Shown: piece after piece, positions 49,711 through 61,993 of the stretch
Position numbering within the stretch: the stretch's first letter is position 1
Layout: each line of letters starts with the position of its first letter
Origin: Heliocidaris tuberculata
Lineage: Eukaryota; Echinodermata; Echinoidea; Camarodonta; Echinometridae
Assembly: GCA_025618425.1 (NCBI GenBank)
Contig: CM046835.1
Span: 12,840,738-12,904,737, forward strand
Direction of reading: 5' to 3'
DNA: 64,000 nucleotides
Translations under genes and position numbers: made by a program
The notes under the pieces: model-generated
Databases searched by the model: none
What the model saw: only the letters and a program-made list of their open reading frames with translations
What the model was told of the DNA's origin: nothing

Positions 49711-49744
<34 letters not shown>

Positions 49745-49746
<2 letters not shown>

Positions 49747-50496
49747 AAAAAGGTAACTCCCCCCTTAATCAAAGTGGTGTAACTTCTTAACGAAATGGTT
49801 GTGAGCAAAATAACTTGGCAAGAATATTCTTACCTTTCTTGACTAACTTCCCTGTATAAATGAGATTGATCCATCCAGTCATGCATGAGTGGGCAAACAT
49901 TAAAGGCAAAAATGTCACTTTTCAAAAGTCACAAGGGTCATTTTTTATGCTGTATTAACAGTACATTTTAGCATTTCTTGCGCGATTTTTAAAGTGTGCT
50001 CACTTAACCATGACACGATGACAACCTCTTACAACCTCTGTTCACACAACATGTGATGATACATTTTGGTAAAAATATCTGGAGTTATTTTTTTTTTCAA
50101 TAAGCTGAGTGGATTTTGCAATTTCAAATTCACGAGGGTTGATTTTTTTTAAATTGTGCTCACCCAACCATAATAATGAAAAAAAGTGTCGGGATAGGTG
50201 TGAGGGGGTCAAGCTATGGATAATAAACAACAACAACACATAAATATGTACCAGAAACCGAATTCGCTAGAATCTCGTCTCAAAGAATGCCAAAAATGGC
50301 TCTTGTGACTTCTGAAAAGTGACAACTTTGCATTTAATGTTTGCTCACTCATGCATGACTCAATGGATCAATCTCATTTTCACAGAAAAGTTAATCAATA
50401 AGTGTAGAAAGACCCCTGCCAAGTTATTTTGCTCAAAACCTTTTCGTTAAAAACTTACGCCATTTTGATTAAGGGGGAGTTACTTTTTTGGTTGCC

Positions 50497-50501
<5 letters not shown>
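49745..50501 (+). mobile_element. Long inverted-repeat element flanked by TA microsatellites
   Basis: AAAAAAGGTAACTCCCCCCT at the left is mirrored by AGGGGGAGTTACTTTTTTGG at the right. Arms of about 220 bases share CATGCATGAGTGGGCAAACA. (TA)n tracts stand at 49711-49744 and 50502-50537, which suggests insertion into, or duplication of, a TA target. Confidence 0.75.
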
Positions 50502-50541
<40 letters not shown>

Positions 50542-50699
50542 AGCATGGAATTTTACTACCGTGGAGGACTCGTGGAGGAATAAAATTATAACAAGATACA
50601 GCTCAAATACTCAAAATCTAAAGTTACATATCATTGTTATCTTCTCAGTTAATTGATTTTCTCCATGCATAGATTTTTGTGTTTCCTATCAGCCACGAC

Positions 50700-51075
50700 T
50701 GAGGCACGGTATTGTCCAACATCCCTATCTCCCCGTCTATCCTTTCTCTCTTTCCCCTTAATTTCCTGCTCTCATTGTCTCTCCTTCACTCTCCCTTATT
50801 CTCCAGCATTCACCGTCTCTCTATTTTCTTTCCTTATTTCAAGCTCTCACCGTCTTTCTCTATCTCTCTCACTTATTGTCCATCACTCACCGACTCTCTC
50901 CTTCTCTCTCCCTTATTCTCCAGCACTCACCGGCTCTATCTCACCCTTATTCTCCTACACTCCCAGAGTCTCTCTTTCCCTCTCATTCTCCACCAAACGC
51001 CGTCTCTCTCTCTCTCTCTGTCCCTTTTATAGTCTCCAACACTCACCGACTCTCTCTTGCTCTCTCATTCTCTAG
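50700..51075 (+). repeat. Pyrimidine-rich minisatellite
   Basis: About nine to ten diverged units of roughly 36 bases built on CTCTCTCCCTTATTCTCCAG and CACTCACCG. Open frames here encode only Ser/Leu/Pro-rich low complexity. Confidence 0.8.
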
Positions 51076-52224
51076 CACCTGGCCATTTCTCCCCCCCCCC
51101 CCCATTATAGCAGCGTATCCTAAAAGGGTATCTGTGTACCCCCACAGAAACAAAACTATTTTACCTTCTTTATAATATGCTTTAAGAAAATCAAAGTGTT
51201 ATTAAACCAAAAAAAGATGGTCCCATTTCGAGAAAATCGAAATAGTCTCCTTTTTTACCTTTTTCATATTTAACCGTATTTTTGTATGATTCTCAGATTT
51301 TGATATAGCATGGCCATCTTGTTGGGGACGATATTGTCGCACGCTTTACTAACAAATGTATGTGTATTTAACTTTGTGTAAATTTCATTTAATTTTATTT
51401 GTTCGTATGAATACATTTAAAACATGAGAAATGTGTAAAGTGAAATGAAACATAACTATAAGTCAACCATTTATAGGAGTACAAACATTAAGTGTTGTAT
51501 AACCTTCTTTTTCAATTTGGTGAATTTTTGTGCAAATGTTTTTTTCTTTATCAGAAACCACCTTCACGTTTAAAAGTGTTTCTGAGTATTGCATCGGCGT
51601 AAATCCGTTTCAAGGAGTGGGGAATGATCGAAATTGTGTTGCTGAATTTTACGAGCGTGATTACACACACGAGCACCCCCCCCCCCCCCCCATACACACA
51701 CACACACACACCCATACATACTTTGTGATTTTCTAATCCTATCTTTGGATTTTACTACTATAACCGTCGGGTATAATAGATTTATAAAAAATGTCAACAA
51801 CTGATTTATTAAAATATAATTTCTTCTTTGAAAAGTGGGGGTGGGGGGGGGGGGTATATTTGTACAGGCCACCCCCCCCCCTTAAAAATGGGACATTTAT
51901 TTCCCCCCTCCCCCGGGATTTACACCAGTGGAGTGTTGACAAGTCCAATACTTCCGCTCTTGTGTGGCGATGAGAAAATATATTTGCAAATACGTCTGGT
52001 TATCATCGATTGCAAGAATTCGACATTGAGTCGTTGTAACTATTGATTGCAACATATATTTGCTGGATTAAATTTGCTCTGTTTTATGTAAACAAGTCAT
52101 CTCGTCAAATTCAGTAGAATTTAAGTGGGTTTTTCTATCTGCATTCACTTCAAATCTCATTAATTCCTGTTAGAAATGAATGCAATCTGCTCTTGTTTTT
52201 TTATTTTTGTTGATTTGGTTTTTG

Positions 52225-52272
52225 GTGGTGGTGGTGGTGGTGGGTGGTGGTGGTGGTGGTGGTGGTGGTGGT

Positions 52273-52312
<40 letters not shown>
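52225..52312 (+). repeat. (GGT)n(GT)n microsatellite
   Basis: About 16 GGT units followed by about 19 GT units. No coding signal around it. Confidence 0.95.
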
Positions 52313-52315
<3 letters not shown>

Positions 52316-52954
52316 ACAGAGAAAAAGAGTGGGGTAGCAAAGTAGCAATCTACTGACAAAGGGCAAGGTTCAGTGTAATCGACTGTAATGTATTTCTCCT
52401 CCCTGTTAATGAAATCACTTATATTGAATTATTACAAACTTATCAAAATAATTTTTGCTGCTCCTAATTTCACGGCTTGTGTCTAACACTGACCACTGTC
52501 AGTAATAGTACACTGTTTCCATGATTTGTTCATCATGATTTTCATGATCATCGGCATGTCGTTGATCATGGTGAAATATAAATTTAAGACAATATATAGC
52601 CAATCGATCACATCGATCATACTGCACACTGGCTGGCCTGTGCCGTGGGATATTTCATTAGTACGCCTCCGTGTTTCTTATTAATCTACATGTAAGTCGC
52701 CTGCCCATTGTATCGGTGAAAATGTACGTTTGTTTGATCTTCATATTACCGCAACTAGAAATATAATTCAAAAAATTTCCCAGCTTGTTTTTCATCTTTT
52801 TCATTTTATCAGCTTCCCTATCATATTTCAAATGAAAGAGGAAAATGAGAAAGAGATGAAACATGTAGGAAATACAACAGTAATCATGGTAGTGGCAACT
52901 CCATATTGTCGATGTGTTATTTCAAATAATTTGGTAAAAATTGATGTAACGCAC

Positions 52955-52967
52955 AATAATAATAATG

Positions 52968-53006
<39 letters not shown>

Positions 53007-53084
53007 GTAATAACAACAATAATAAACATAATAAACATAATAATAATAATAATAATAACAATAATAATAATGATAATAATAATG

Positions 53085-53141
<57 letters not shown>

Positions 53142-53160
53142 TCTGCATTTATATGGCGCC
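52955..53160 (+). repeat. (AAT)n tract with ATTTATATGGCGCC tail
   Basis: About 185 bases of AAT repeats, followed by CTGCATTTATATGGCGCCTT. Open frames of poly-Asn, poly-Ile and poly-Leu across it are artefacts. Confidence 0.9.
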
Positions 53161-54182
53161 TTTCCATTAGTAACTGATCAAAGTGCTTTACAGTGTATTA
53201 TTACTACTAGCAACACATAATTAGTTTGCAGATATATATCATGTAATTGGGTTTTGTCGACAAAAATTAGGTCATAAAGTAATAATGTGAGATGCATGAA
53301 CCGTTTAGAAGCTAGATAAATATCGTACAATATTAGCATTTATATAGCGCTCTTACAGTAAATGTACATGTATCACAGCGCTTAACAACATCAAATAAAT
53401 GTAAATAAGTAACTTAACATAGGGGGGGGGATTATAACACTACAGGAACACAGAATAAATAATTCAACTGTTAAAGAGAAAGGTCTTCAGGCACCGTTTG
53501 AAAATTAGAAGGGATGGTGATGCCCGTATATTCTGGGGGAGATCATTATCACGACCATTATTAAATGGTACCTCCTGTGTTTATATTGATTTTTAAAAAT
53601 GGTCCAAGGCCATGATATTCAGTGTATGATATTTTTAATCATACCAGAGGTGTGTTTTTGTGCTTTTGTGTGGTCCTATCGGAGTGAAGATTAATTCGTC
53701 TTGTGCATGGCATAAGAGCGCAATCTGAAAAGTTTCCTCAAAATTCTAAACTGGTACTATACAGTACTGAAGTACATATCACTGAAAAGCATCTGGTCGA
53801 TGTATGGACCACAATGTGTATAGTAAAGAACAAAAATACAAACAAAAACATTAAAAAAAACATTTATAATAAGTTTGTTTTTTTTCTCTCTAAATGTAGA
53901 TTTGAAGTCCGCACATCCATGACGAATATACCACACTTTTCTGCCACACGATTATTTTTTCTTCATAATCTCTAGAAATATGTAAAACTTTCTTTCCAAT
54001 ACATTTAACTGTAGATCTGGCAAAACAAACAACCATACACCATTCAGGCTATTCATCTTTCATATGTTTCACTTGTCTTGCCTGTCATCTTCCTATACTG
54101 TTCACGTAGGATTTTATAAAATATCCTGTATAATAAAGTACCCTCGGGCAAAAAGCGGTTATCAAAGCAAAAAAATTAAGGA

Positions 54183-54472
54183 CTACTTGATGGTTGCCAC
54201 ATACATGACATAAACGTCTGAATTCATATTTACAACAAGGTGTCCAACGATAGAGGCACGCCTACTCAGCAAGCATTTGCTCATCTCTCGGTTAAAGGTA
54301 AAAGAGTCGCACATTGGGTGGGGTAAGCATTCTTTGCCACATTTTATAGCTGACTTGATGTTATAGAGAACTGATATACAGTAGGACTCGCTGACTGACT
54401 TGTGTGCGTACTCGAGTTTGAACTTCGAAGTCCTGCTCTTACTCAAAGATGAAGTTATGGGTGACGTCACAT
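54183..54472 (-). CDS. Terminal PAN/apple domain of the CUB-mucin gene
   Basis: Entered in phase 1 after TACAACAG. Cysteines follow the PAN plan: SYCISVLYNIKSAIKCGKEC, then MCDSFTF and KCLLS. It ends YVATIK and TAG, about 35 residues past the last cysteine, with no TM or GPI-like tail. Confidence 0.85.
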
Positions 54473-57400
54473 CTGTTGTAAAAATACATGGGATAAGAAA
54501 ATTATGAACTGTAATACATTTAATGATCAATTTCTGATTTGTTCAATTAGCTTCCTAGTTTTTGTTCTTTAGAACCCCATCGTCCGCTGATTAATTAAGC
54601 TACGGCAATATTACAAATGAATACCTTCCACAGGTCTAGCTCTTTGGTTTTAGTTCCATGCAGTAATTATAACCTGACTTTTCTATCATTTGATAGTAAT
54701 TTCAATGTTTCATGTTTCATACCGGTTCGAAACTGGGGAGCTTGAAATACATCATTATAACCCCGTCAAAATATTATACAGTGTGTTCATACTGAACCAT
54801 TACCAGACAAATTATTAACATAGCGAGATACACAAATAAAGAGGTGGTAATATATAAACCAAAACTGATACCGAAATATTTATACCAATCTGTAAGGTTG
54901 ACGGCTTTGATGATATATGGGAGTAGATATGTATGGAAAGGTCATGAAGATGGTGTCGGCTGACGCTGATGGGGTTATTGAAAATGAGGATGGTGTTAGA
55001 TATGAAGTGGAATTGTTGTTGCAAGAGAATACCTGTCAACCTGTCATGGTGTTTATATCCTATTAATTCATTTTAGATATACAATTGAGGATACGCCAAA
55101 CTTTCTACTTTAAAGATCCTAGATTACCTAATAATTAACTTTGTGTATATTTGTCGATTCTCGAATACATCAGTTTTAATGATTGTATAAATAAGTTAAT
55201 CCAATAGCTATATATTACTTAATAAATGCATTTTGCCTCAAAATGTACTTATTAGCTGCAATTTAATGCAAGACTGAAAATGGGCATGATTGTAAAACTA
55301 GTTGTTTTGGAAACTGTAAATTGCAAGTATAAGCATCGTAAAAATATGCTCAAAGTCTAAAGACTAAAATTAGCACGGACTATAGCACTAAAGAGGAAAT
55401 GCCCGTCCACTATTGTTTTAATATATATATATATATATAATCCTCACTAAACACTTGTCAATTAATATGAATAAAACAGCATCATTGTAATGATTTGAGC
55501 GGTCTACACAATTTCTCCAATAATATATATACATGTAGGAAGACTAACCGTATTCGGTTGAAGACGTTGAGTCAAACAACGAAGGTGTGGTAGCAACAGT
55601 TGAGGAGGACCAAGTCGGCATTTCAGGAGTTCCTGAGTAGAATGTCTTTGTTGGCATATCTGACGTCTGCGTAGGGAAAGATTTGCTAACCATTGCATTT
55701 AACGGTACAGTTGACTCATGTTGTGTGGTAGCAACATCAGAGGTCATCTGGGTCGACTGTTCTGTAGTTTTTACAGCGAATGTTTGCGATGGGATGGACG
55801 TTCTTTTCATCGTTGTCGGAAATTCAGTGCTCACTGATACGGTTGACTCAGATGGTGTGGTAGCAACATTTGAGGTTGACTCAATCGAATCTTCAGTCAT
55901 GTGTACATTGGATGTCTGCGATGAGATTGACGTTTCTGTCGTTGTAGAAAAAGCTATCTCTAAGAATTCGGATGACGTTGACTGGAATGACTCCTCAAAA
56001 GTGACTACATTGTTTGCCATCGTTGGAATATCTGATGTCTGCTCACGGTATAATTGGCTTTGCATTGTTGTCGCAGAATCTGGATTCAACTGTGATGATG
56101 TGGTAGCAACATATGAATTCGACTTGATCGACTCTTCCGTAGTGTGTACATCGAATGTCTGCAATGGGGTGGACGTGCCAGTCATTGTTGTCGGAAAGAC
56201 TGACTTTAACATATCGGGTAACTCGTAAAATGTCGAGGAAACATCTGACGTTGACTGGGGTGAATCCTCAGAAGTAAGTATATCGTTTGTCTTTATTAGA
56301 GTATCTAAGGTCGGCTTAGCGAATGAGGTGCTCTGCACGGTTATTAAATAATCTTCGATAAACGGGGAGGTTGTTGAAGCAAATATTGAGGATGACTCGA
56401 TTGACTCTACAGTAGTGTATACATCGGATGTCTTTGATGGAATATCTGAGGTATCAAGTTTCTGCGTTGTGTCACTTGTAGTTTGCATCGTTGTGAAAGA
56501 TGTTGATGTACTCATAACGGTTGACTCATCAGATGTGGAAGTAATCATTGGGATTGACTGTGTTATCTCTTGAGTATTGTAGACATCAGTTGTCTGCAAT
56601 TGGATGGATGTGCTTTCCATATTTGACAAAGAAGCTGAGTTAAACGATACTGTCGATTTAGGTGAAGCTGTGGTATTACCAGACGATGACTGGGTTGACT
56701 GGTCAAAAGTCATGACATCGGACATTTGTGTCGTGATTGTGTCGACTTTCATTGTAATTAAATCATTTGATTCTGTTGCAATATCTGAGGTCTGTTTAGC
56801 AAACAATGTGTTTTCCACTGTTGTTGGAAAATCTGCTTTAAAAGGTGATGATGTGGTAGCAACAAGTGAAGTTGATTCGATCGACTTTTCAGCAGTGTAC
56901 GCATCAGATGTCAGCGAAATGATTGACGTACCTGTCACTGTTGTCGAAAAGGCTGACCTTAACGATTCCGACGACTCGGATAATGTTGCAGCAACATTTG
57001 ATGTCGAATGGGATGACTCTTCAGAAGTGAGTATATCATTTATCTTTGTTAGGGTATCTGAGGCCTGCTGTGCTAATGGTGTGCTTTTCACTGTTGTTGA
57101 AAAATATTGATTAAACGGGAAGGTTGAGGATGACTCGGTCGTCTCTTCAGTGGTGTTGTTTACACTTGAGGTAATATGGGTCGATTCTTCAGGAATTTGT
57201 ACATCAGAAATCTGCGATGTGCTTTCCATCCTTGGAAACACTGAGTTCATTGTCTCGGTGGATTCAGATGATGTAGTAGGAACAATTAAAGTTGAATGGC
57301 TAGACTCTTCGCTAGCGTCAAATTCGAATTTCTGCGTTGTGTCAGGTATAATTTCCATGAAAGATGAAGAGGTAGGCGCTTCGGTTGACTCCTCCGTAGT

Positions 57401-60400
57401 GGTAGTAAATATCGGGGCTATAATCTCCTGAGTATTATGAACATCGGATATTTGCCAAGGAATGGATGTGCTTCTCATGTTTGCTAAAGAGGCTGGGTTT
57501 GACGATACTGTTGACTCAAATGATGTTGTAGAAACAATTGGTATTGTCGGGGTTGGCTCTTCACTGGTATGTTCACTGGATACCTGCGTTGGGATGTCTG
57601 ACGCCGGTGCTACTTGGATAGATGTGCTTCCAATTAACGTCGAATAACCAGAGTTCATTGCAGCGGTTGACTCAAATGATGTCAATTCTTGAGTCGTTTC
57701 ATAATCTGATGTGTGCGTTCTGATAGAAGGGCTATTTATCGTTGTCAATTCATAAAAAGAAGTTGAAGAGGAAGTTGAATACTGAGTTGCTAGGATGTTG
57801 TTCTCCGTTACCAGAGAATCAGTTGTTTGTGTTGTAATATCTGTTGGTGTCTGTGAAGACATCAAGTTATCTTCAGCCCTAGTTGTCCGTGATGTGTATG
57901 CAGTTGTTTGGGTATCTGGAAAGGATATATTTATAAAGAAAGGCTCAAGCAAACATAAACAAGAAAAGATTGCAACAGTCTAACATGTGCGATATATGAT
58001 TCAAAGTCATTTTCTGCAGTGTTGAGTTGTGCTGTTGTCTAATTACTAGTTTTAAATAGAAGTTTAGCATCGGCTACATCCACAATTAATTTCATTAACT
58101 TTTCCCCCAACAGTTGTAGCTTATAGATTCAGATGATTTTTTTTTTGAGAGAGAAATTATTTGATATTGGAATTATTCAAATGAGGGAATGGAAAAGGGA
58201 TAGGAAAATGCTGAGGCAATATACAATTTCTCAATATACATATTGCAACATCTTGCAATATACAATGTCTGATAATCTTAAGTCTTAAAATATGATTTTC
58301 CTCCTAAGAGTAATCACGTTATCCTTACCTTTTGAACGCATTAAGTTTGTTTTTAAGCCATCTTTAATATACCATGAACTATATGTACTCGAGTGTAAAA
58401 TTACTAAAACGCGACTTGTCATACCAGTTGTTGCAATGGCAGTGATGTTAATTGAAAACCCAGTTCTCGTGACGCTGTAGTCTGTGGTAAAACGAATCCA
58501 TAAGTTGTTCACAGGAGATACTAGTGTAGACGGATAATAAGTCCCGGTAAGATTGGCTAGTAGGGTACGACTACTAGAACCACTAGTGGATTCATACTCG
58601 AACCAAAGAAAGTCATAGCTGCAGAAGGTAATCGGTAAGAAAAGGAAAACGAAAATATTGAGCTAAATCATACTCGAACCAAAGCAAGTCATAACTGCAG
58701 AAGGGAATCGGTAAGAAAAGGAAAACGAAAATATTGAGCTAAATCATATAGAATGTTATTAAATTTCATATTATGGTATAACACGAGAGCGTCTCATTCA
58801 TTTGCCATTAGTTCATTCTTAGCTGTTCTTATTTTTACTACCCCTATGAAGATTTTTTTTTTATTCATACCTCATCATGAGAAGAGTCATTCAAAGTGAT
58901 TTTTGCGTTTTTGTTCAACACTTTTCAGTGACATTTTTCTTTTGTCTTCTATGTAATGCTACATCGTGTTTTTCCCCCATTTATTGGCACGTTTAGATTA
59001 TGTATAGGGTATGCATATGTGTATATAACAAAATCTTACCTTGTTTCAAGACTAAAATGTTGAAATTTCACGTTTATCGTGTGGTCCAATGTGGCGATGA
59101 TATACCAGAAATAATTCAGATTATTGTCGTAGTTGGATGGATAATTCAGAGACTGAATTATCTGAGAACCTCCCGATGGGAGGTAAAAACTGATTTCTGT
59201 TAACATGGTTAAAAGAGACAAAACATTAACAAATTGTTAATATTTTCTTATCATTGATAGAACAATTATTATTACAATCATCTTATTAACGTTTTATAAT
59301 TATTTCATTATATCACTTTCAACATTTCGATTTTCATCAATTATCCTGGAAAACATTCATGAATACTATAATCTAATACTGGTAATGATATTTCTTAAAT
59401 GACTTTTCTCTAAAATTTACGGTTTATATTCTGTTAATTAAAAGAAAAGAATATGGAAAGACTAACCCGACGGATCAGTTGTGGTGAGCAAAATAGATTC
59501 AGAGTCAGTGGTGTGAACATCTGATATCATGGTTGAGATTGATAGGCTTTCCGTCGTTGTCGGAGAATCCGAGTTCAATGAAACACTTGACTCCCAAGGT
59601 GTAGCAGTAACCAAGGTTGAATGTGTCTTCTCTTGATTGGTGCTGGCATCGGACGTCTGCGATTGGACTGACGTACCTGCCATTGTTGTCGAAAAAGCTG
59701 ACCTTAACGATTTCCATGACTCGGGGAATGTTGTAGCAATATCTGATATTGACTTGGTCCACTCTTCACTGGCGTCCAAATCGAAGGTCTGAGTCGTGTC
59801 GGGTTTACTTTCCATTGCTGACGTACTGACATCGGTTGATTCATCGGAAGTGGTAGTAAACCTTGAGGTTGTAATCTGATGAGTGGTAGAAACATCGGTC
59901 GTCTGCGATGGAATGGAAGTGCTTCCAATATTTGCCAAAGAAACTGAGTTTACGAATACTGTTGACTCAGATGATGTTGTAGAAACCCCTAAGATTGATG
60001 GGTTCGACTCGTCAGTGGTATGTCCATCGGATGCCTGCGCTGGGATACCCGACGTTTGAGTTTGGGCAGATATGCTTCCCACTGTTGTCGAGAAGTCCGA
60101 GTTCATTGGAACAATTGACTCAGATGATGTCCAAGCAACAGCTGAATTCACCTGGATTGAATCTTCAGTCGTGGCAGTATCTGATGTTTGCGTTTGGATG
60201 GGAGGGCTATTTTTCGTTGTCGAAGCATACAAAGATGTTGAACCTGAAGTTCCTAGGATGTTGTCCTCCGTTACGTGTGAATCAGCTGTTACTGATGTAT
60301 TATCTGATGGTGTCTGTGAAGACATCGAGCTATCTTTAGTCATAGTTGTACGTGATGTGTATGTTGTTGTTGAGGTGTCTGGAGAAGAATGACCATAATA

Positions 60401-61693
60401 ATACAGCAAACATCAAGAAAGTTGAAACGAGAAAAGATTGCAAAAAAATCTAAGATATGCCACTTGAATCGAAATCATTTTTCTGTTGTGTTATCTTGTA
60501 TTTTGTAATACAGTTTTGAATAGACGATTAGCATTGGCCATATTCACATGAATGTCATCAACATTTCCTCTCCAGCTTCAATTAATACATTTAAAAATGC
60601 ACATAAAGATTAAACCGTAATTTAGCGCAGGGACCATGATCTAAAATAAAGATTAATACCCTAGTAAATCAATCAATATTAGACAAAATGCCATTCCGTG
60701 TCAAAAGCGAGACCTAAACTTAGATGTGAAATTATTCTATATGATGACACTTTTTGTGTTGAGAGTATTCATCTGAATATATAAAAGAGATTCTGAGGCT
60801 ATTCATAATGTATAATAATGTGTATAGTATCTTATGATAATTTTCTCCTCTAAAGTTTATCTTGTTATCTCAATGTCATTTACCACAATACATTTATCGA
60901 ATCTTTTTGGATCCATCTTTGATATACCATGATCTCTGGTATAGTCCAATGTAATTCCACTAAAAAGGTGACTTGTCATACCAGTTGTTGTAATGGCAGT
61001 GATGTTAATTGAAAACCCAGTTCTTGTGACGCTGTAGTCTGTGGTAAAGCGAATCCATAAGTTATTCACAGGAGATGCTAGTGTAGACGGATACGATGTT
61101 CCAGTGAGATTGGCCAGTAGGGTACCACTAGAAGTCGATTCATACTCGAACCAAAGAAAGTCATAACTGCAGAAAGGACGAGAATGTAAATGAAAATATG
61201 GAACTAAATCTTGCTTCCAAAACAATTATTATGTATATTTTGAAATATATCCATTATTATAATATATTGCCAAAAAGTAAGAGAAAGTTTCGCATTCATT
61301 AGGCATGCGCTTTTCAATCTTTGCTATTCTACATTTTTTTTCAATCAACTAATTTGACAAGAGTCATCAGGAGGTATTGCTGGTTTCAGTTAATAGTTTG
61401 TAGACAGTAATTCTCAGTGACTTGTTGTTCTTTTTTGTTTCAAATATGATATCAAATTAGATATCCACTATTTTAATTACCCATGTAGAGTTACATGAAT
61501 AGAGGTATACATCTGTATATACACAAACCATCTTACCGTGTTTCAAGATTAAAATCATCAAATTTCACATTTAGTTTGTGGTCCCCTGGGGCGATGATGT
61601 ACCAGGAATAATCTAGATTATTGTCGTAGTTGGATGGATAATTTGGGGACTGAATTATCTTAGAACCTCCCGATGCGAGGAAAAGATTAATTT
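54183..61693 (-). CDS. CUB-mucin-CUB-mucin-PAN surface or secreted protein (5' end not identified)
   Basis: Seven linked exons in coding order: 61693-61537 and 61166-60982 (CUB A); 60375-59467 (mucin A); 59196-59040 and 58618-58425 (CUB B); 57915-55549 (mucin B); 54472-54183 (PAN, TAG stop). Phases 1-2, 2-1, 1-1, 1-2, 2-1, 1-1, 1-stop all match, giving about 1,420 residues with no internal lesion. No signal peptide was found in the window; exon 61693 needs a phase 1 exon upstream, and the nearest upstream coding-like DNA is a decayed mucin segment. The product is probably a heavily O-glycosylated extracellular protein with adhesive CUB heads and a PAN tail. It shares its 3' plan with the IgGFc-PAN gene. 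Confidence 0.82.
55549..57915 (-). CDS. Mucin segment B (large Ser/Thr repeat exon)
   Basis: An uninterrupted 2,367-base phase 1-1 exon (788 codons) from a CCAG acceptor to GTTAGT. It has on the order of 18 diverged copies of the same 40-45 residue unit as mucin A, with motifs QTSDV, TTEES and VATTSSEST. Its opening DTQTTAYTSRTT matches mucin A, showing that CUB and mucin were duplicated together. Long antisense open frames over it are by-products of the repeat composition. Confidence 0.92.
58425..59196 (-). CDS. CUB domain B (two exons, 59196-59040 and 58618-58425)
   Basis: Near-copy of CUB A: YLPSGGSQIIQSLNYPSNYD, then FWYIIATLDHTINVKF, the second exon YDFLWFEYESTSGSSSRTL and ending SINITAIATT. 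It has a three-residue insertion relative to CUB A and again no cysteine. A 76-base tandem duplication covers the 5' end of the second exon and its acceptor (58592-58743). Confidence 0.85.
58592..58743 (-). repeat. 76-base tandem duplication over the acceptor of CUB B exon 2
   Basis: Units 58592-58667 and 58668-58743 both contain TCATACTCGAACCAAAG, the CTGCAG acceptor (on the minus strand) and GGTAAGAAAAGGAAAACG. The upstream copy supplies a second potential acceptor at 58695. Confidence 0.9.
59467..60375 (-). CDS. Mucin segment A (Ser/Thr repeats)
   Basis: A single phase 1-1 exon of 303 codons, acceptor CTCCAG, donor GTTAGT, opening DTSTTTYTSRTT. It holds several degenerate copies of a roughly 40-45 residue unit built around STSI-x-x-QTSDVHTTEES and TTSSESTV. 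The region is likely densely O-glycosylated. Confidence 0.88.
60982..61693 (-). CDS. CUB domain A (two exons, 61693-61537 and 61166-60982)
   Basis: The first exon reads FLASGGSKIIQSPNYPSNYD, then YSWYIIAPGDHKLNVKF and ends in LETR; the second continues YDFLWFEYESTSSGTLLANL and closes FTTDYSVTRTGFSINITAI. These are the CUB signatures G-x-I-x-S-P-N-Y-P, W-x-I, F-x-x-F-x-L-E and R-x-G-F. No cysteine occurs in either exon, although most CUB domains have four. Confidence 0.85.
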
Positions 61694-61993
61694 CTGAAAA
61701 GGAATACAAAATTAAGAAAGAAAAAAATACGTATCAGTTTTATTCTTGTTACTGATGTTATTATCAATGCTATCATCATTTTAGCGTAGTTATCATTGTC
61801 ATTATATAATATCTATCATTTTATACATATCAACTTTTATCATTTTAATAATTGTTTAAAATATTATGATTATCATTACTATGATTTAACACGGACAATG
61901 GTATTTGATGAGATGTGTTTTAAGACGGTATGTACATCTGTAGACGAATTTTAGTTTCAAATCTTAAGTTTTGAAAATAGTAAAATAAAATGC

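Larger units (their letters stand above)
36098..54182. other. 18 kb gene-poor, transposon-rich interval
   Basis: Apart from the elements listed (39717-40671, 41157-41850, 44575-45014, 45511-46193, 47277-48965, 49297-50501) it holds microsatellites, poly-G/C tracts and AT-rich DNA. An open frame of 111 codons at 38381-38716 has no recognisable motif and follows a TCTCGTTTTAATGACA repeat. I find no supported exon. Confidence 0.6.

Noticed and set aside
52730..53177. Poly-Asn, poly-Ile and poly-Leu frames
   Set aside because: Translations of an (AAT)n microsatellite.
55683..57983. Several long plus-strand open frames rich in Val, Asp and Ser
   Set aside because: Reverse reading of the Ser/Thr mucin exon; the repeat composition leaves the antisense frame open.
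6729..61693. One giant gene from CUB to caspase
   Set aside because: Both PAN exons end in stop codons (54183 and 25908), and new signal-peptide exons begin at 35031 and 22247, so at least three separate genes are more likely.
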